From NCBI GenBank assembly GCA_050260055.1, contig JBLNBO010000047.1:94023-158022 (forward strand): a stretch of DNA of 64,000 nt, written 5' to 3'. Numbering within the stretch: the first letter of the stretch is position 1; each line of letters opens with the position of its first letter. A program made the position numbers and the translations under genes. Below the pieces are notes generated by a model. That model did not search any database and had not been told where the DNA came from. It saw nothing but the letters and a program-made list of their open reading frames with translations. Positions 17,434 through 25,362 of the stretch are shown in pieces. This DNA comes from JBLMYQ01 sp050260055. Lineage in GTDB: Bacteria; Bacillota; Clostridia; Acetivibrionales; UBA4821.

Positions 17434-17880
17434 ATGAGGATTAACAGGTACACAGTTAAGCTCGTTAAAGAAGGAAGTATAAACTATTCTCTGGAGGAAG
17501 CAGTAATCTCTCCTGAGATTGCAAGAGATATTATTGAAAAGGTATTTGACTTAAGCAGTTCTACAGTAGAAAAATTTGGGCTTATAACCCTAACTACAAA
17601 GAACAAGATTGCAGGACTTCATATCATAGCAATTGGTGGGCTAAACCAGTCTGCAATTGAAGCTCGAGAAGTATTCCAGCAGGCTCTTTTGAATAATGCT
17701 GCTTCATTAATACTATTCCATAATCATCCAAGTGGGGAAATACAGCCAAGCAGGGAGGACATTCTGTTCACAAAGAAGTTAAATGAGGCAGGACAGATTA
17801 TAGGGGTTAAGGTTCTGGATCATATAATCATAGGCGAAGGTGGAAGGTATGCAAGTCTGAAAGACAAGGGGTTATTCTGA
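17434..17880 (+). CDS. radC: RadC-like JAMM-domain protein of a mobile element
   Basis: A 148-residue protein starting at ATG 17434, after AAAGGAAAGG. It consists only of the JAB/MPN domain: FHNHPSGEIQPSREDI (from about residue 96) carries the zinc ligands H-x-H and D. Chromosomal RadC has an N-terminal helix-hairpin-helix domain, which is missing here, as is usual for copies on ICEs and plasmids. The role is unknown; despite the name, RadC is not established as a repair enzyme. The short upstream frame MCPFNKKERVTV is not needed. Confidence 0.82.
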   Translation: MRINRYTVKLVKEGSINYSLEEAVISPEIARDIIEKVFDLSSSTVEKFGLITLTTKNKIAGLHIIAIGGLNQSAIEAREVFQQALLNNAASLILFHNHPSGEIQPSREDILFTKKLNEAGQIIGVKVLDHIIIGEGGRYASLKDKGLF

Positions 17881-17894
17881 ATAATCCCTTTTTA
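17868..17894 (+). terminator. Terminator of radC
   Basis: GGGGTTATTC/GAATAATCCC hairpin covering the stop codon, followed by TTTTT. Confidence 0.6.
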
Positions 17895-17907
17895 ACCTAT
17901 TAGAAAA

Positions 17908-17938
17908 CTTAAAGGTGAGAAACAATCTCACCTTTAAG
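17908..17938 (-). terminator. Terminator of the two-HTH regulator gene
   Basis: A 13-bp perfect stem (CTTAAAGGTGAGA / TCTCACCTTTAAG) with a T-rich tail on the minus strand, just after the regulator's stop. It may also stop read-through from radC. Confidence 0.65.
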
Positions 17939-18481
17939 CTACTGAAGTTTTATTCCGAAAGCATTCGTTAGCTTCCTTAAGGCTTTCTTTGCAGGAAATC
18001 TTGTCCCAAATTCCCAATGCTTTATTGAGAATTTTGAATATCCAATCAAAGCTCCGAATTCTTCCCGTGAAAGATTATTCTGAAGTCTGATCTTCTTAAT
18101 CTTTTGTCCTAAAGTATTTTCGGGCAGATTATTTATTTCCTTTTCCTTAGCTTTTTCAAGCACTACTTTAATATCCTGAGCATTATCAGGGAATAACTCC
18201 ATAATCTTATCCAAGTTTTCTTGCTCCGGTGTCTTATTTTCATTTTCCCATCTTTTAATCGTACAGGTTGAACAGCCAAGTTCTTTAGCAAATTCTTTTT
18301 GAGTAAGCTTTTGAAGAATACGAATTCTTTTTAATGCTTGTCCAAAATTATCTTGAGATGCCGATTGTAGAGCTTTTTCAAGAAATACATCCTTAAATAT
18401 AAACTTCCGCGGAATTGTCGTCTTTTGGTCATAATTGAGAATGAAATATTGATGAGTATTAGGGCAGGTAAGAAAAATCAA
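17939..18481 (-). CDS. Regulator with two tandem XRE-type HTH domains; 5' end crosses the element boundary
   Basis: The 180-residue frame carries two helix-turn-helix domains: LTQKEFAKELGCSTCTIKRWENENKTPE (HTH 1, about 60-88) and LSREEFGALIGYSKFSIKHWEFGTRFP (HTH 2, about 138-165). No good start or ribosome site is seen. The first ~15 codons lie in sigK sequence beyond the proposed junction at 18440, so the gene may be cut by integration and have its true 5' end on the other end of the element. A decayed copy of the 3' part is at about 21.03-21.12 kb. It could control excision or the dnd operon; this is inference. Confidence 0.65.
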   Translation of the reverse strand: MIFLTCPNTHQYFILNYDQKTTIPRKFIFKDVFLEKALQSASQDNFGQALKRIRILQKLTQKEFAKELGCSTCTIKRWENENKTPEQENLDKIMELFPDNAQDIKVVLEKAKEKEINNLPENTLGQKIKKIRLQNNLSREEFGALIGYSKFSIKHWEFGTRFPAKKALRKLTNAFGIKLQ

Positions 18482-18805
18482 AATGAAGTTTACTTACAAG
18501 AGCCAATAGGAGTAGATCGGGAAGGCAACGAAATCAGTCTTTTTGATATCATACCTGGTGAAGCGCCTGGAGTAACAGAAGAAGTCGAATTGAAGCTTCA
18601 GATTAAGAAATTATATGAAAAGATGAAGGAAGTACTTAAAAATAGAGAAAAATTAGTTATTGAACTTAGGTATGGGCTTATGAACGGAATAAGTAAAACT
18701 CAGAAGGAAATTGCTGCTATGCTTGGTATTTCACGCTCTTATGTTTCGAGAATTGAAAAGAAAGCTATAAAGAAACTTAGTGAAGAACTGAAATTGGAAG
18801 GATAA
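18425..18805 (+). CDS. sigK: C-terminal part of sigma factor SigK (SpoIIIC-like), split by the mobile element
   Basis: From about 18434 the frame encodes IENEILMSIRAGKK, then LQEPIGVDREGNEISLFDI and the region 4 helix-turn-helix KEIAAMLGISRSYVSRIEK, which is the C-terminal half of the mother-cell sigma factor. Region 2 is absent; in Bacillus subtilis the skin element cuts sigK at this same place and the halves are spoIVCB and spoIIIC. The AATGA core at 18440-18444 sits inside the ENE codons. No ribosome site precedes it, as expected for a piece expressed only after rejoining. The N-terminal half should lie left of the window. Confidence 0.82.
   Translation: MVIIENEILMSIRAGKKNQNEVYLQEPIGVDREGNEISLFDIIPGEAPGVTEEVELKLQIKKLYEKMKEVLKNREKLVIELRYGLMNGISKTQKEIAAMLGISRSYVSRIEKKAIKKLSEELKLEG
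18437..18446. other. Candidate right attachment site (skin-type, AATGA core)
   Basis: SigK homology starts here on the plus strand after element sequence. AATGA (18440-18444) matches the 5-bp crossover described for the Bacillus skin element. The partner site is outside the window, so the exact crossover is inferred. Confidence 0.6.
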
Positions 18806-18955
18806 AAAGGCTATCTTTCTAAAATGGAATAGCAATAGTTGCCAAATTATATCATCTTGTCTAGACTTCATTAAAAATTTCTAATATAACTCTTTATAAG
18901 CAAAGCAAACTTAAAAATGAAAATAGATAAATTATGATTTTAAATTTATTTATTT

Positions 18956-19630
18956 TCATTTTTGTTCCAATTTATCAATTATCATATGAAAACGATTCTT
19001 TTTAAATTCTATAAGCCCTTCATCTCTCATTTTGCATAGCTCTCTAGACAGTGCACTTCTATCAGCATAAAGGTAGTCTGCAAGTTCACTTCTGTTTAGA
19101 GGTATTGTGAAATCAAAGGATTTTGCCTTATCTGCCTGTAGGAGAAGGTATGTCATCAGTTTGTCACGAATACTTTTCTTGGATGTAATCTCTATCTTTT
19201 GATTTATATGTAAGATTTTTAAAGCAAGGAGCTTCATCATATTCTCAACTAGTTTTGAATGAGCCTCGCAGGCTTTGGGGCAAGTACTTATAATCCTACG
19301 GAAGTGCATCCACATGATTTCGCATCTTTCAGCAGCAATAACTGTGACGGGAGACTTTTCTATTCCTGCGCATACAAAGGCTTCGCCGAACAGCTCATAT
19401 TGCCCAATGCGATCAATTATCGACTGGTTTCCGGTAACATTTTCTTTAATAATTAGAACTGCTCCTTCGATAACGAGCCCAATATTATCTACTTTATCTT
19501 CCATCAGCAAGATTATATCTTTCTTTTCATATTGTTTCGTTTTTACCTCAAGACAGGAAAGCAGACCGGATAACTCATCTGTGCTGATACCGGCAAACAA
19601 ACCGGCGTATTTTCTCAAATCAATTTTCAT
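18956..19630 (-). CDS. Crp/Fnr-family transcription regulator
   Basis: A 224-residue protein with an N-terminal cyclic nucleotide-binding fold (about 15-120) and a C-terminal winged helix carrying LNRSELADYLYADRSALSRELCKM (about 175-200). No N-terminal Fnr-type cysteine set is seen. It is transcribed divergently from the ferredoxin-like gene, and the gap holds a dyad that fits a Crp-type operator. In anaerobes such regulators often answer nitrosative or redox stress; the effector here is unknown. Confidence 0.85.
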   Translation of the reverse strand: MKIDLRKYAGLFAGISTDELSGLLSCLEVKTKQYEKKDIILLMEDKVDNIGLVIEGAVLIIKENVTGNQSIIDRIGQYELFGEAFVCAGIEKSPVTVIAAERCEIMWMHFRRIISTCPKACEAHSKLVENMMKLLALKILHINQKIEITSKKSIRDKLMTYLLLQADKAKSFDFTIPLNRSELADYLYADRSALSRELCKMRDEGLIEFKKNRFHMIIDKLEQK

Positions 19631-19658
19631 ATACTACTCACATCCTTTGCTGTAAAAA

Positions 19659-19710
19659 TTATCACAATTACGTTGCATTTGCAACCGAATAGCAAGAATA
19701 TCTGTGATAA
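19659..19710. promoter_or_regulatory. Operator dyads in the crp / ferredoxin intergenic region
   Basis: A perfect inverted repeat GTTGCATTTGCAAC-type dyad (19672-19685; GTTGCA, two bases, TGCAAC) is nested between TTATCACA (19659-19666) and TGTGATAA (19703-19710). Both are of Crp/Fnr style and lie between the divergent genes. Confidence 0.55.
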
Positions 19711-19736
19711 ATTATAAACAGGGAGGAAGTGATAAC

Positions 19737-20420
19737 ATGATAAGAAAAATTATTAAGATTAATGAAGGTTTATGTAATGGCTGCGGAGCATGTGCCAGGG
19801 CATGTCATGAAGGAGCTATCGGAATGGTAAACGGTAAGGCTAAGCTTTTGCGTGACGACTACTGCGACGGTCTGGGAGATTGTCTGCCAGCATGCCCGAC
19901 GAATGCGATTTCATTTGAGGAAAGGGAAGCAGCTTCATATGATCAGGCAGCTGTTAATGCAAATAAGGAACAGGTAAATAAACCCTGTGCAAATGCAGGA
20001 AAGATTGAACTAAAAAATGTAAAGAGGACAGAAAAATTTGCCTATCCCGTACCGTCAAGGCTGACACAGTGGCCTGTTCAGATTAAACTTGTTTCTGTGA
20101 ATGCGCCGTACTTCGAGAATGCCAATCTCCTGATTGCAGCAGATTGCACGGCATATGCATATGGTAATTTCCATGATGAATTTATTAAAAACCATATAAC
20201 ACTAATTGGCTGTCCTAAGCTGGACAGCGGAAGTTATGCTGGAAAGCTGGCAGAAATATTTAAGACCAACAATATTAAAAGCATTACTATTGTGCGAATG
20301 GAGGTTCCATGCTGCGGTGGTATAGTATATGCTGTTAATGAAGCGCTGAAAGACTGTGGAAAAATAATTCCTTGCCAGGTGGTTACCATTTCCACTGATG
20401 GACAAATTTTAGATGAATAA
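19737..20420 (+). CDS. 4Fe-4S ferredoxin-type protein
   Basis: Start ATG 19737 follows GGGAGGAAGTG; 227 residues. The N-terminal ~65 residues hold two cluster motifs: CNGCGACARACHEG (C-x2-C-x2-C-x3-C) and the looser CDGLGDCLPACP (C-x5-C-x3-CP). The remaining ~130 residues include LLIAADCTAYAYG and VPCCGG, with conserved-looking cysteines that may bind a further cofactor. Likely an electron-transfer or sensing protein. In related Clostridia the set Crp, ferredoxin and cupin is often near the hybrid-cluster protein gene hcp; hcp is not seen here. Confidence 0.82.
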   Translation: MIRKIIKINEGLCNGCGACARACHEGAIGMVNGKAKLLRDDYCDGLGDCLPACPTNAISFEEREAASYDQAAVNANKEQVNKPCANAGKIELKNVKRTEKFAYPVPSRLTQWPVQIKLVSVNAPYFENANLLIAADCTAYAYGNFHDEFIKNHITLIGCPKLDSGSYAGKLAEIFKTNNIKSITIVRMEVPCCGGIVYAVNEALKDCGKIIPCQVVTISTDGQILDE

Positions 20421-20433
20421 GGGAGGTAATATT

Positions 20434-20772
20434 ATGTCGAATAAATATATTAAAAACATTGATTTTGCAACTGTTTTGCCTTTAGCTGACCAGGTAAGCT
20501 GCCAGCCCGGACAAATTGTCAGCAAAACATTGGCGCAGAATGGTTCGCTAAGCCTGACACTGTTTGCTTTTGGCAAGGGTGAAGAAATCAGCAGTCATGA
20601 ATCAAATGGTGATGCCTTTGTAATCGCTTTAGACGGCGTGGGGGAAATCACAGTTGGGGACAAGAAATTCACTCTGCATGCAGGGGAGGCAATTGTTATG
20701 CCATCTAAAATCCCTCATGCAGTATATGCTGCTGAACAGTTTAAAATGTTTTTAGTTGTAGTATTTTCGTAA
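20434..20772 (+). CDS. Small cupin-domain protein
   Basis: A 112-residue single-domain cupin starting at ATG 20434 behind GGGAGG, 13 bases after the ferredoxin gene. HESNGDAFVIALDGVGE and PSKIPHAVYA form the two cupin motifs with the metal-binding histidines. Function beyond small-molecule or metal binding cannot be said. Confidence 0.8.
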   Translation: MSNKYIKNIDFATVLPLADQVSCQPGQIVSKTLAQNGSLSLTLFAFGKGEEISSHESNGDAFVIALDGVGEITVGDKKFTLHAGEAIVMPSKIPHAVYAAEQFKMFLVVVFS

Positions 20773-21029
20773 TAATAAAATCAAGGGGGCAATAATAATG
20801 TAAAATATGTTTCGCTTTCAGTGTGGGCAGACTGCCGGAGAAAGCGAATGTGCAGGAAAAGCGAACCGGCCTTCTGCATCCACGCACCGTACTATGCTGG
20901 AGGGTTTGCTTATCACTATTACTAATGTGAATTTTGATAACTATGCCATAGAACATCAGATTGAAGCAGTATATATAGATAAACGCAAAGAAGCTGTTTC
21001 TAAATGGAAACAGCTTCTTAAATTGAGAA
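20773..21029. other. Gene-free stretch after the cupin gene
   Basis: A short frame here (about 20807-21043) has no ribosome site and its end lies in a hairpin, so it is not called. The stretch looks like decayed DNA joining the cupin operon to the sigK-tail copy. Confidence 0.4.
20988..21019. terminator. Hairpin after the cupin gene
   Basis: 13-bp perfect stem (AAGAAGCTGTTTC / GAAACAGCTTCTT) with a 6-base loop. It lacks a long T-run, so a terminator role is likely but not certain. Confidence 0.45.
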
Positions 21030-21271
21030 TTTTGAATATCTAATTTAAGATTCGAAATTTTCCTGTGAAAGATTATTCTGAAGACGGATTTTCATAATCT
21101 TCTGCCCTGAAAATTATTTAATTCATTAAAGTGCTAATAAGAGTAGATTGCGAAGATAACATCAGCCTATTCAAAAATGCTGCTATGCTTGGTATTTCAC
21201 GCTCTTATGTTTCGAGAATTGAAAAGAAAGCTATAAAGAAACTTAGTGAAGAACTGAAATTGGAAGGATAA
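21022..21271. pseudogene. Decayed second copy of HTH gene end plus sigK tail
   Basis: Bases 21178-21271 repeat 18712-18805 exactly (94 bases: the last 30 codons of the sigK fragment plus the stop). The part before it (about 21022-21120) matches the 3' half of the two-HTH gene at 18010-18120 at roughly three quarters identity, and 21130-21170 matches the sigK VDREGNEISLF region, with a deletion of about 140 bases in between. It is therefore an internally deleted duplicate of the whole element-end/sigK junction. Confidence 0.78.
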
Positions 21272-21312
21272 GCAATAGAAACCCAAAGATTAGTCAATAA
21301 TGAATATTTTAG

Positions 21313-21341
21313 TTGTAAAATTAACCAAAATGGGGTAAAAT
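21313..21341 (+). promoter_or_regulatory. Promoter of the PilZ gene pair
   Basis: TTGTAA (21313-21318), 17 bases, TAAAAT (21336-21341), about 45 bases before the first PilZ gene. Confidence 0.6.
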
Positions 21342-21386
21342 ATTTTATGAGTATATAATTTACCTACATTATTTTGGGAGGCAAAA

Positions 21387-21749
21387 ATGAATATTCAAAG
21401 GAAAGAAACAAGGCTCGAAACGCAGCTAAGTTCTAGTATAAAAGGGATTGACGAAATTAAAAGACATTTTTGCATTATTAGAAATGTAAGTAAAAAAGGA
21501 GTATTTCTAACTGCTAAAACACCTTTTGTTATTGGACAAACAGTAGAATGTATTATTGCCTTCGAGGATAAGAGAATTACTTTTGTTGGAGATGTGAGAA
21601 GGGTTGGACAAAACGAATTAGGTGTCGAAGGTTACGGAATTGAAATAATAGAAATATCAGAAGCTGATGATAAAATTTTAGAAGAGTTTATAGACGCTGG
21701 ATACCTTCCGCTTGTTAATGATATGAATGCATATAAACATATTGAGTAG
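21387..21749 (+). CDS. PilZ-domain protein
   Basis: A 120-residue single PilZ domain. The two cyclic-di-GMP contact motifs are present: RKETR (R-x3-R, residues 5-9) and NVSKKG ([D/N]-x-S-x2-G). It should bind cyclic di-GMP and act on an unknown target. It lies 13 bases before a gene with a second PilZ domain. The chromosome nearby encodes a GGDEF/HD-GYP protein that could make or destroy the ligand. Confidence 0.85.
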   Translation: MNIQRKETRLETQLSSSIKGIDEIKRHFCIIRNVSKKGVFLTAKTPFVIGQTVECIIAFEDKRITFVGDVRRVGQNELGVEGYGIEIIEISEADDKILEEFIDAGYLPLVNDMNAYKHIE

Positions 21750-21762
21750 GAGATGTTGAAGT

Positions 21763-22740
21763 ATGATAGTTCTTCAAGAACAAAGAAACAACCCAAGACT
21801 TAATACATATCTTGGTTCAAGTATTAAGGATGATAGTAATGAGAAAAGGACTTTTTCTATTACTAGGAATCTTAGTAATACTGGTGTTTATCTTACAACA
21901 AAAAAGCAGTTTGATTATGGGAGTGTAATTGATTGTACGGTATCTCTAGATGATGACGCTATCAATTTTTCTGGAGAAATAGTAAGGACGATTGAAGAAG
22001 GCCCATACTTTGGATATGGCGTTCATATATCATCAATTGAAGAAGAAGATCAGAAAAAGCTTGTGGAGTATGTAGATGCAGGTTTTAATAATAAAATTAC
22101 ATCTCTCGAGCCAGTTTATAATTCTGATTCATATACACAAAGTGGAATTTCGCAAAATGATGGGTTTGCATATGATATTGATTATATTAAGACTGATGGA
22201 AAAGAAAGCAGGCTTGTTCAGGCTAACTTTCCATTTAATGCTTCGATAGATAGATATGATTTTACATACCAAGCACCAATGGTTAAGGGACAAATCGATG
22301 ATTTGCTAACAATGAAGTGGGTAGAAGAAACTAATAATGTTATTTTATTTGGACCAACTGGCTCCGGAAAGACGCATATAGCTGTAGCTCTTGGCAGTGA
22401 GGCAATTGAAAATGGATATAAGGTTAGTTTTGCTACAATGAGTGAACTGCTAAGTCTTTTAAAGACAGAGGCTGTTTCTGCAGACAGTATGTTTAAGCTC
22501 AGTAAAATATTCGAATCCAGGGTTCTTATTTTAGACGAGGTAGGATATCATCCAATTTCAAAGCAAGAAGCCAATATGTTGTTCCAGTTTATTAGCAAGG
22601 TATATGGAAAGACATCACTGCTAATGACAACAGACCTTACATATGAACAACTAAAAGAAGCAATTGGAGATTCTACAGTGAGCAATCTGATATTAAATAA
22701 GCTTTCACATAGTATATGGCTTAGAAGTTTAGTAAACTAA
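21763..22740 (+). CDS. PilZ domain fused to an IstB/DnaC-like AAA+ ATPase
   Basis: A 325-residue protein. Residues ~5-110 are a PilZ domain with R-x3-R (RNNPR, 8-12) and NLSNTG. Residues ~160-325 are an IstB/DnaC-type AAA+ ATPase: FGPTGSGKTH (about 196-205), Walker B VLILDEVGY (about 255), TTDLTYEQL sensor region. The IstB end (usually HHSHVI plus a basic tail) is shortened to SHSIWLRSLVN. IstB helps transposases and DnaC loads helicases; joining such a motor to a cyclic-di-GMP sensor is unusual. No IS elements or istA are near. Start ATG 21763 follows AGGAG, and the gene is co-transcribed with the PilZ gene before it. Confidence 0.8.
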   Translation: MIVLQEQRNNPRLNTYLGSSIKDDSNEKRTFSITRNLSNTGVYLTTKKQFDYGSVIDCTVSLDDDAINFSGEIVRTIEEGPYFGYGVHISSIEEEDQKKLVEYVDAGFNNKITSLEPVYNSDSYTQSGISQNDGFAYDIDYIKTDGKESRLVQANFPFNASIDRYDFTYQAPMVKGQIDDLLTMKWVEETNNVILFGPTGSGKTHIAVALGSEAIENGYKVSFATMSELLSLLKTEAVSADSMFKLSKIFESRVLILDEVGYHPISKQEANMLFQFISKVYGKTSLLMTTDLTYEQLKEAIGDSTVSNLILNKLSHSIWLRSLVN

Positions 22741-22765
22741 CATTATATAGATAAAATTGTTTTGT

Positions 22766-22790
22766 AAAGGGTCTATTGTAGGCCCTTTTT
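22766..22790 (+). terminator. Terminator after the PilZ-ATPase gene
   Basis: AAAGGGTCT / AGGCCCTTT hairpin (one G-T pair) followed by TTTTATTTTATTT. Confidence 0.65.
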
Positions 22791-22942
22791 ATTTTATTTA
22801 AATTTATATTGATTGAGGTTCTTTATAGTGTATGGAATTTTGCCGCAGAGTCTTACTATAACTATATTTTTTATTTTCTAATCATAAAAAAGTATTAAAA
22901 TAAACATGTGGAAATAGTTAACATAAAAATCTCATTAAGTAC

Positions 22943-22971
22943 TTGTAAAAAACCAACAAATGGTATAAAAT
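22943..22971 (+). promoter_or_regulatory. Promoter of glgB
   Basis: TTGTAA (22943-22948), 17 bases, TAAAAT (22966-22971), 81 bases before the chosen glgB start. The rest of the 22791-23051 gap holds no gene. Confidence 0.55.
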
Positions 22972-23051
22972 ATCAACGCGAAAGATATCAATGGATTAAC
23001 AAGTAGACATAATATTTTTGATAATTGATAATAAGGAGGAAGAAATTCTTA

Positions 23052-25343
23052 ATGAAAGGTACCTTAACGACAAAGGAAATCAACAGTATAATCAACGCGG
23101 ACAACCGAGATCCTTTTGCGATTCTTGGAATGCATCAGGTTGAGATTAAAGAATCAAAAGACGAAACAAAAAAGGATAAAAATGATAAGGCAGCTGCCAA
23201 AGCAAAAAAAGAAGAATCTCTTAGCAAGTCAGCAAAGAGAATTGTTGTTAGAGCCTTCATACCTAACGCTGAAGAAATTTCGGTTGTAGATTTAGAAAAC
23301 AATACAAAAAAATATAAGATGGACAAGATAGCCAAAGAAGGACTATTTGAAGTAATTATTCCTAACAGAAAAGTATTCTTTAAATATTTATTAGAAACTA
23401 AATATGACAGTGGATATATAGAACAGATTAGTGATCCGTATAGTTTTTGGACGATTTTTTCTGAATATGATTTATATCTTTTTAATGAAGGAAACCATCA
23501 TAAGATATATGAAGCAATGGGTGCCCATATTCGCGAAATCGATGGGGTAAAAGGAGTTCATTTTTCTGTGTGGGCGCCAACGGCAAGGCGCGTAAGTGTT
23601 GTAGGGGATTTTAATCACTGGGATGGCAGAAAACATCAGATGAGAAGCATAGGAAGTTCTGGTGTATGGGAGATATTTATACCTAATTCTAAGCAGGGAG
23701 AAGTGTATAAGTATGAAATAAAGTCCCAAAAAGGGGATATTGTACTTAAGGCTGACCCTTATGCATTTTATGCAGAATTGAAGCCAAAGACCGCATCAAT
23801 CGTTTATGACATAAACAATTATAAATGGAATGATGAGAAATGGATTGAAAAAAGAAGGAAAAACAATAATTTTGAACAGCCAGTTTCAATTTACGAGGTT
23901 CATCTTGGTTCCTGGAAAAAGAAGACTGCAGACGAAGACAGCTACTATTCATATAGGGAGCTTGCAGACGAATTGGTAAGTTATGCAAAAGAAATGGGTT
24001 ATACCCATCTTGAACTTTTGCCAGTTATGGAGCATCCTTTTGATGGTTCATGGGGTTACCAGTTGACAGGATATTATGCTGCTACAAGCAGATATGGAAC
24101 TCCTGAAGATTTCATGTATTTTGTTGACGTTTGCCATCAGAACAATATTGGAGTTCTTGTTGATTGGGTTCCGGCGCATTTTCCTAAAGATGCTTTTGGA
24201 TTAGCAAGATTTGATGGAACTGCACTTTATGAACATGCACATCCGATGCAGGGAGAGCACCCAGATTGGGGAACATTAATATTCAACTTTGGAAGAAACG
24301 AAGTCCGGAATTTCTTGGTTTCAAATGCTGTATTCTGGTTTGATAAATACCATATCGACGGCTTGAGGGTTGATGCTGTTGCTTCTATGCTTTATCTGGA
24401 CTATGGTAAGAAAGACGGAGAATGGATATGCAATAAGTGGGGCGGAAGAGAAAATATTGAAGCTATTGAGTTTATGCGTCAAATGAACAGTGCGGTTTAT
24501 CAATACTTCCCAGGCATAATGATGATTGCTGAAGAATCTACCTCTTGGGCTATGGTATGTAAGCCACCTCATGTTGGCGGCCTGGGTTTTGGTTACAAGT
24601 GGAATATGGGATGGATGAATGATTTTCTAAGATATATGAGTAAAGACCCGGTTTATAGAAAATATCACCATAATAATATTACTTTTTCAATTTGCTATGC
24701 TTTTTCTGAAAATTTCATACTTGTATTATCACATGATGAGGTTGTTCATGGTAAATGTTCAATGCTTAATAAGATGCCGGGTGATTATTGGCAGAAGTTC
24801 GCAAATCTAAGGACTGCTTATGGCTTTATGTATGGCCATCCAGGTAAGAAATTATTATTTATGGGTGGAGAGTTTGGACAATTCATTGAATGGGATTACC
24901 ATAAAGGCCTTGATTGGCATTTGCTTGATTACGAGAAACATAAGAAAATGCAGGATTATGTTAGAGATTTAAACAAACTGTATCTTAGCGAAAAATGTTT
25001 ATGGGAACTTGACTTTAATGCAGAAGGATTTGAATGGATAGATTGCCATGATGCAGATCATGGAGTAATTTCTTTTGTAAGGAAGGCAAAAGATTGGAAA
25101 GATATGCTGATGTTTGTCTGCAACTTTACTCCTGTGGTTTATAATGGATATAGGATAGGGGTCCCGATGCCGGGTTATTATAAAGAAGTTATGAATAGTG
25201 ATTCTGAAATCTATGGCGGAAGCGGGCAAGGAAATGCAGGAGGAGTAAATTCTCAAGAATACCAATGGCAGGGAAGGCAGCATTCGGTTGAACTAACCAT
25301 ACCGCCGCTTGGAATGCTTGTTCTAAAACCTGAGGTAAAATGA
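23052..25343 (+). CDS. glgB: 1,4-alpha-glucan branching enzyme
   Basis: A 763-residue GH13 enzyme that forms alpha-1,6 branches in glycogen. Start ATG 23052 follows AAGGAGGAAG. Order: N-terminal CBM48 segments, then the catalytic barrel with nucleophile Asp in DGLRVDAVAS (about 440), acid Glu in AEEST (about 493) and LSHDEVVHGK (about 561), then an all-beta C-terminal domain. Residues 33-63 are a lysine-rich, low-complexity insertion (KKDKNDKAAAKAKKEE) inside the first CBM48 module. No other glycogen gene is adjacent. Confidence 0.93.
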   Translation: MKGTLTTKEINSIINADNRDPFAILGMHQVEIKESKDETKKDKNDKAAAKAKKEESLSKSAKRIVVRAFIPNAEEISVVDLENNTKKYKMDKIAKEGLFEVIIPNRKVFFKYLLETKYDSGYIEQISDPYSFWTIFSEYDLYLFNEGNHHKIYEAMGAHIREIDGVKGVHFSVWAPTARRVSVVGDFNHWDGRKHQMRSIGSSGVWEIFIPNSKQGEVYKYEIKSQKGDIVLKADPYAFYAELKPKTASIVYDINNYKWNDEKWIEKRRKNNNFEQPVSIYEVHLGSWKKKTADEDSYYSYRELADELVSYAKEMGYTHLELLPVMEHPFDGSWGYQLTGYYAATSRYGTPEDFMYFVDVCHQNNIGVLVDWVPAHFPKDAFGLARFDGTALYEHAHPMQGEHPDWGTLIFNFGRNEVRNFLVSNAVFWFDKYHIDGLRVDAVASMLYLDYGKKDGEWICNKWGGRENIEAIEFMRQMNSAVYQYFPGIMMIAEESTSWAMVCKPPHVGGLGFGYKWNMGWMNDFLRYMSKDPVYRKYHHNNITFSICYAFSENFILVLSHDEVVHGKCSMLNKMPGDYWQKFANLRTAYGFMYGHPGKKLLFMGGEFGQFIEWDYHKGLDWHLLDYEKHKKMQDYVRDLNKLYLSEKCLWELDFNAEGFEWIDCHDADHGVISFVRKAKDWKDMLMFVCNFTPVVYNGYRIGVPMPGYYKEVMNSDSEIYGGSGQGNAGGVNSQEYQWQGRQHSVELTIPPLGMLVLKPEVK

Positions 25344-25362
25344 TTTTTTCTATCTATTCTTT

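Noticed and set aside
18425..18805. Complete stand-alone sigma factor gene
   Set aside because: Region 2 is missing, there is no ribosome site, and the homology starts abruptly at the known skin insertion point; treated as a split gene.
20807..21043. 78-codon plus-strand frame after the cupin gene
   Set aside because: No ribosome site, reads through the 13-bp hairpin and into the decayed HTH copy.
21763..22740. Insertion sequence (IS21-type) because of the IstB-like domain
   Set aside because: No istA, terminal inverted repeats or target duplication; the ATPase is fused to PilZ and co-transcribed with a PilZ gene.
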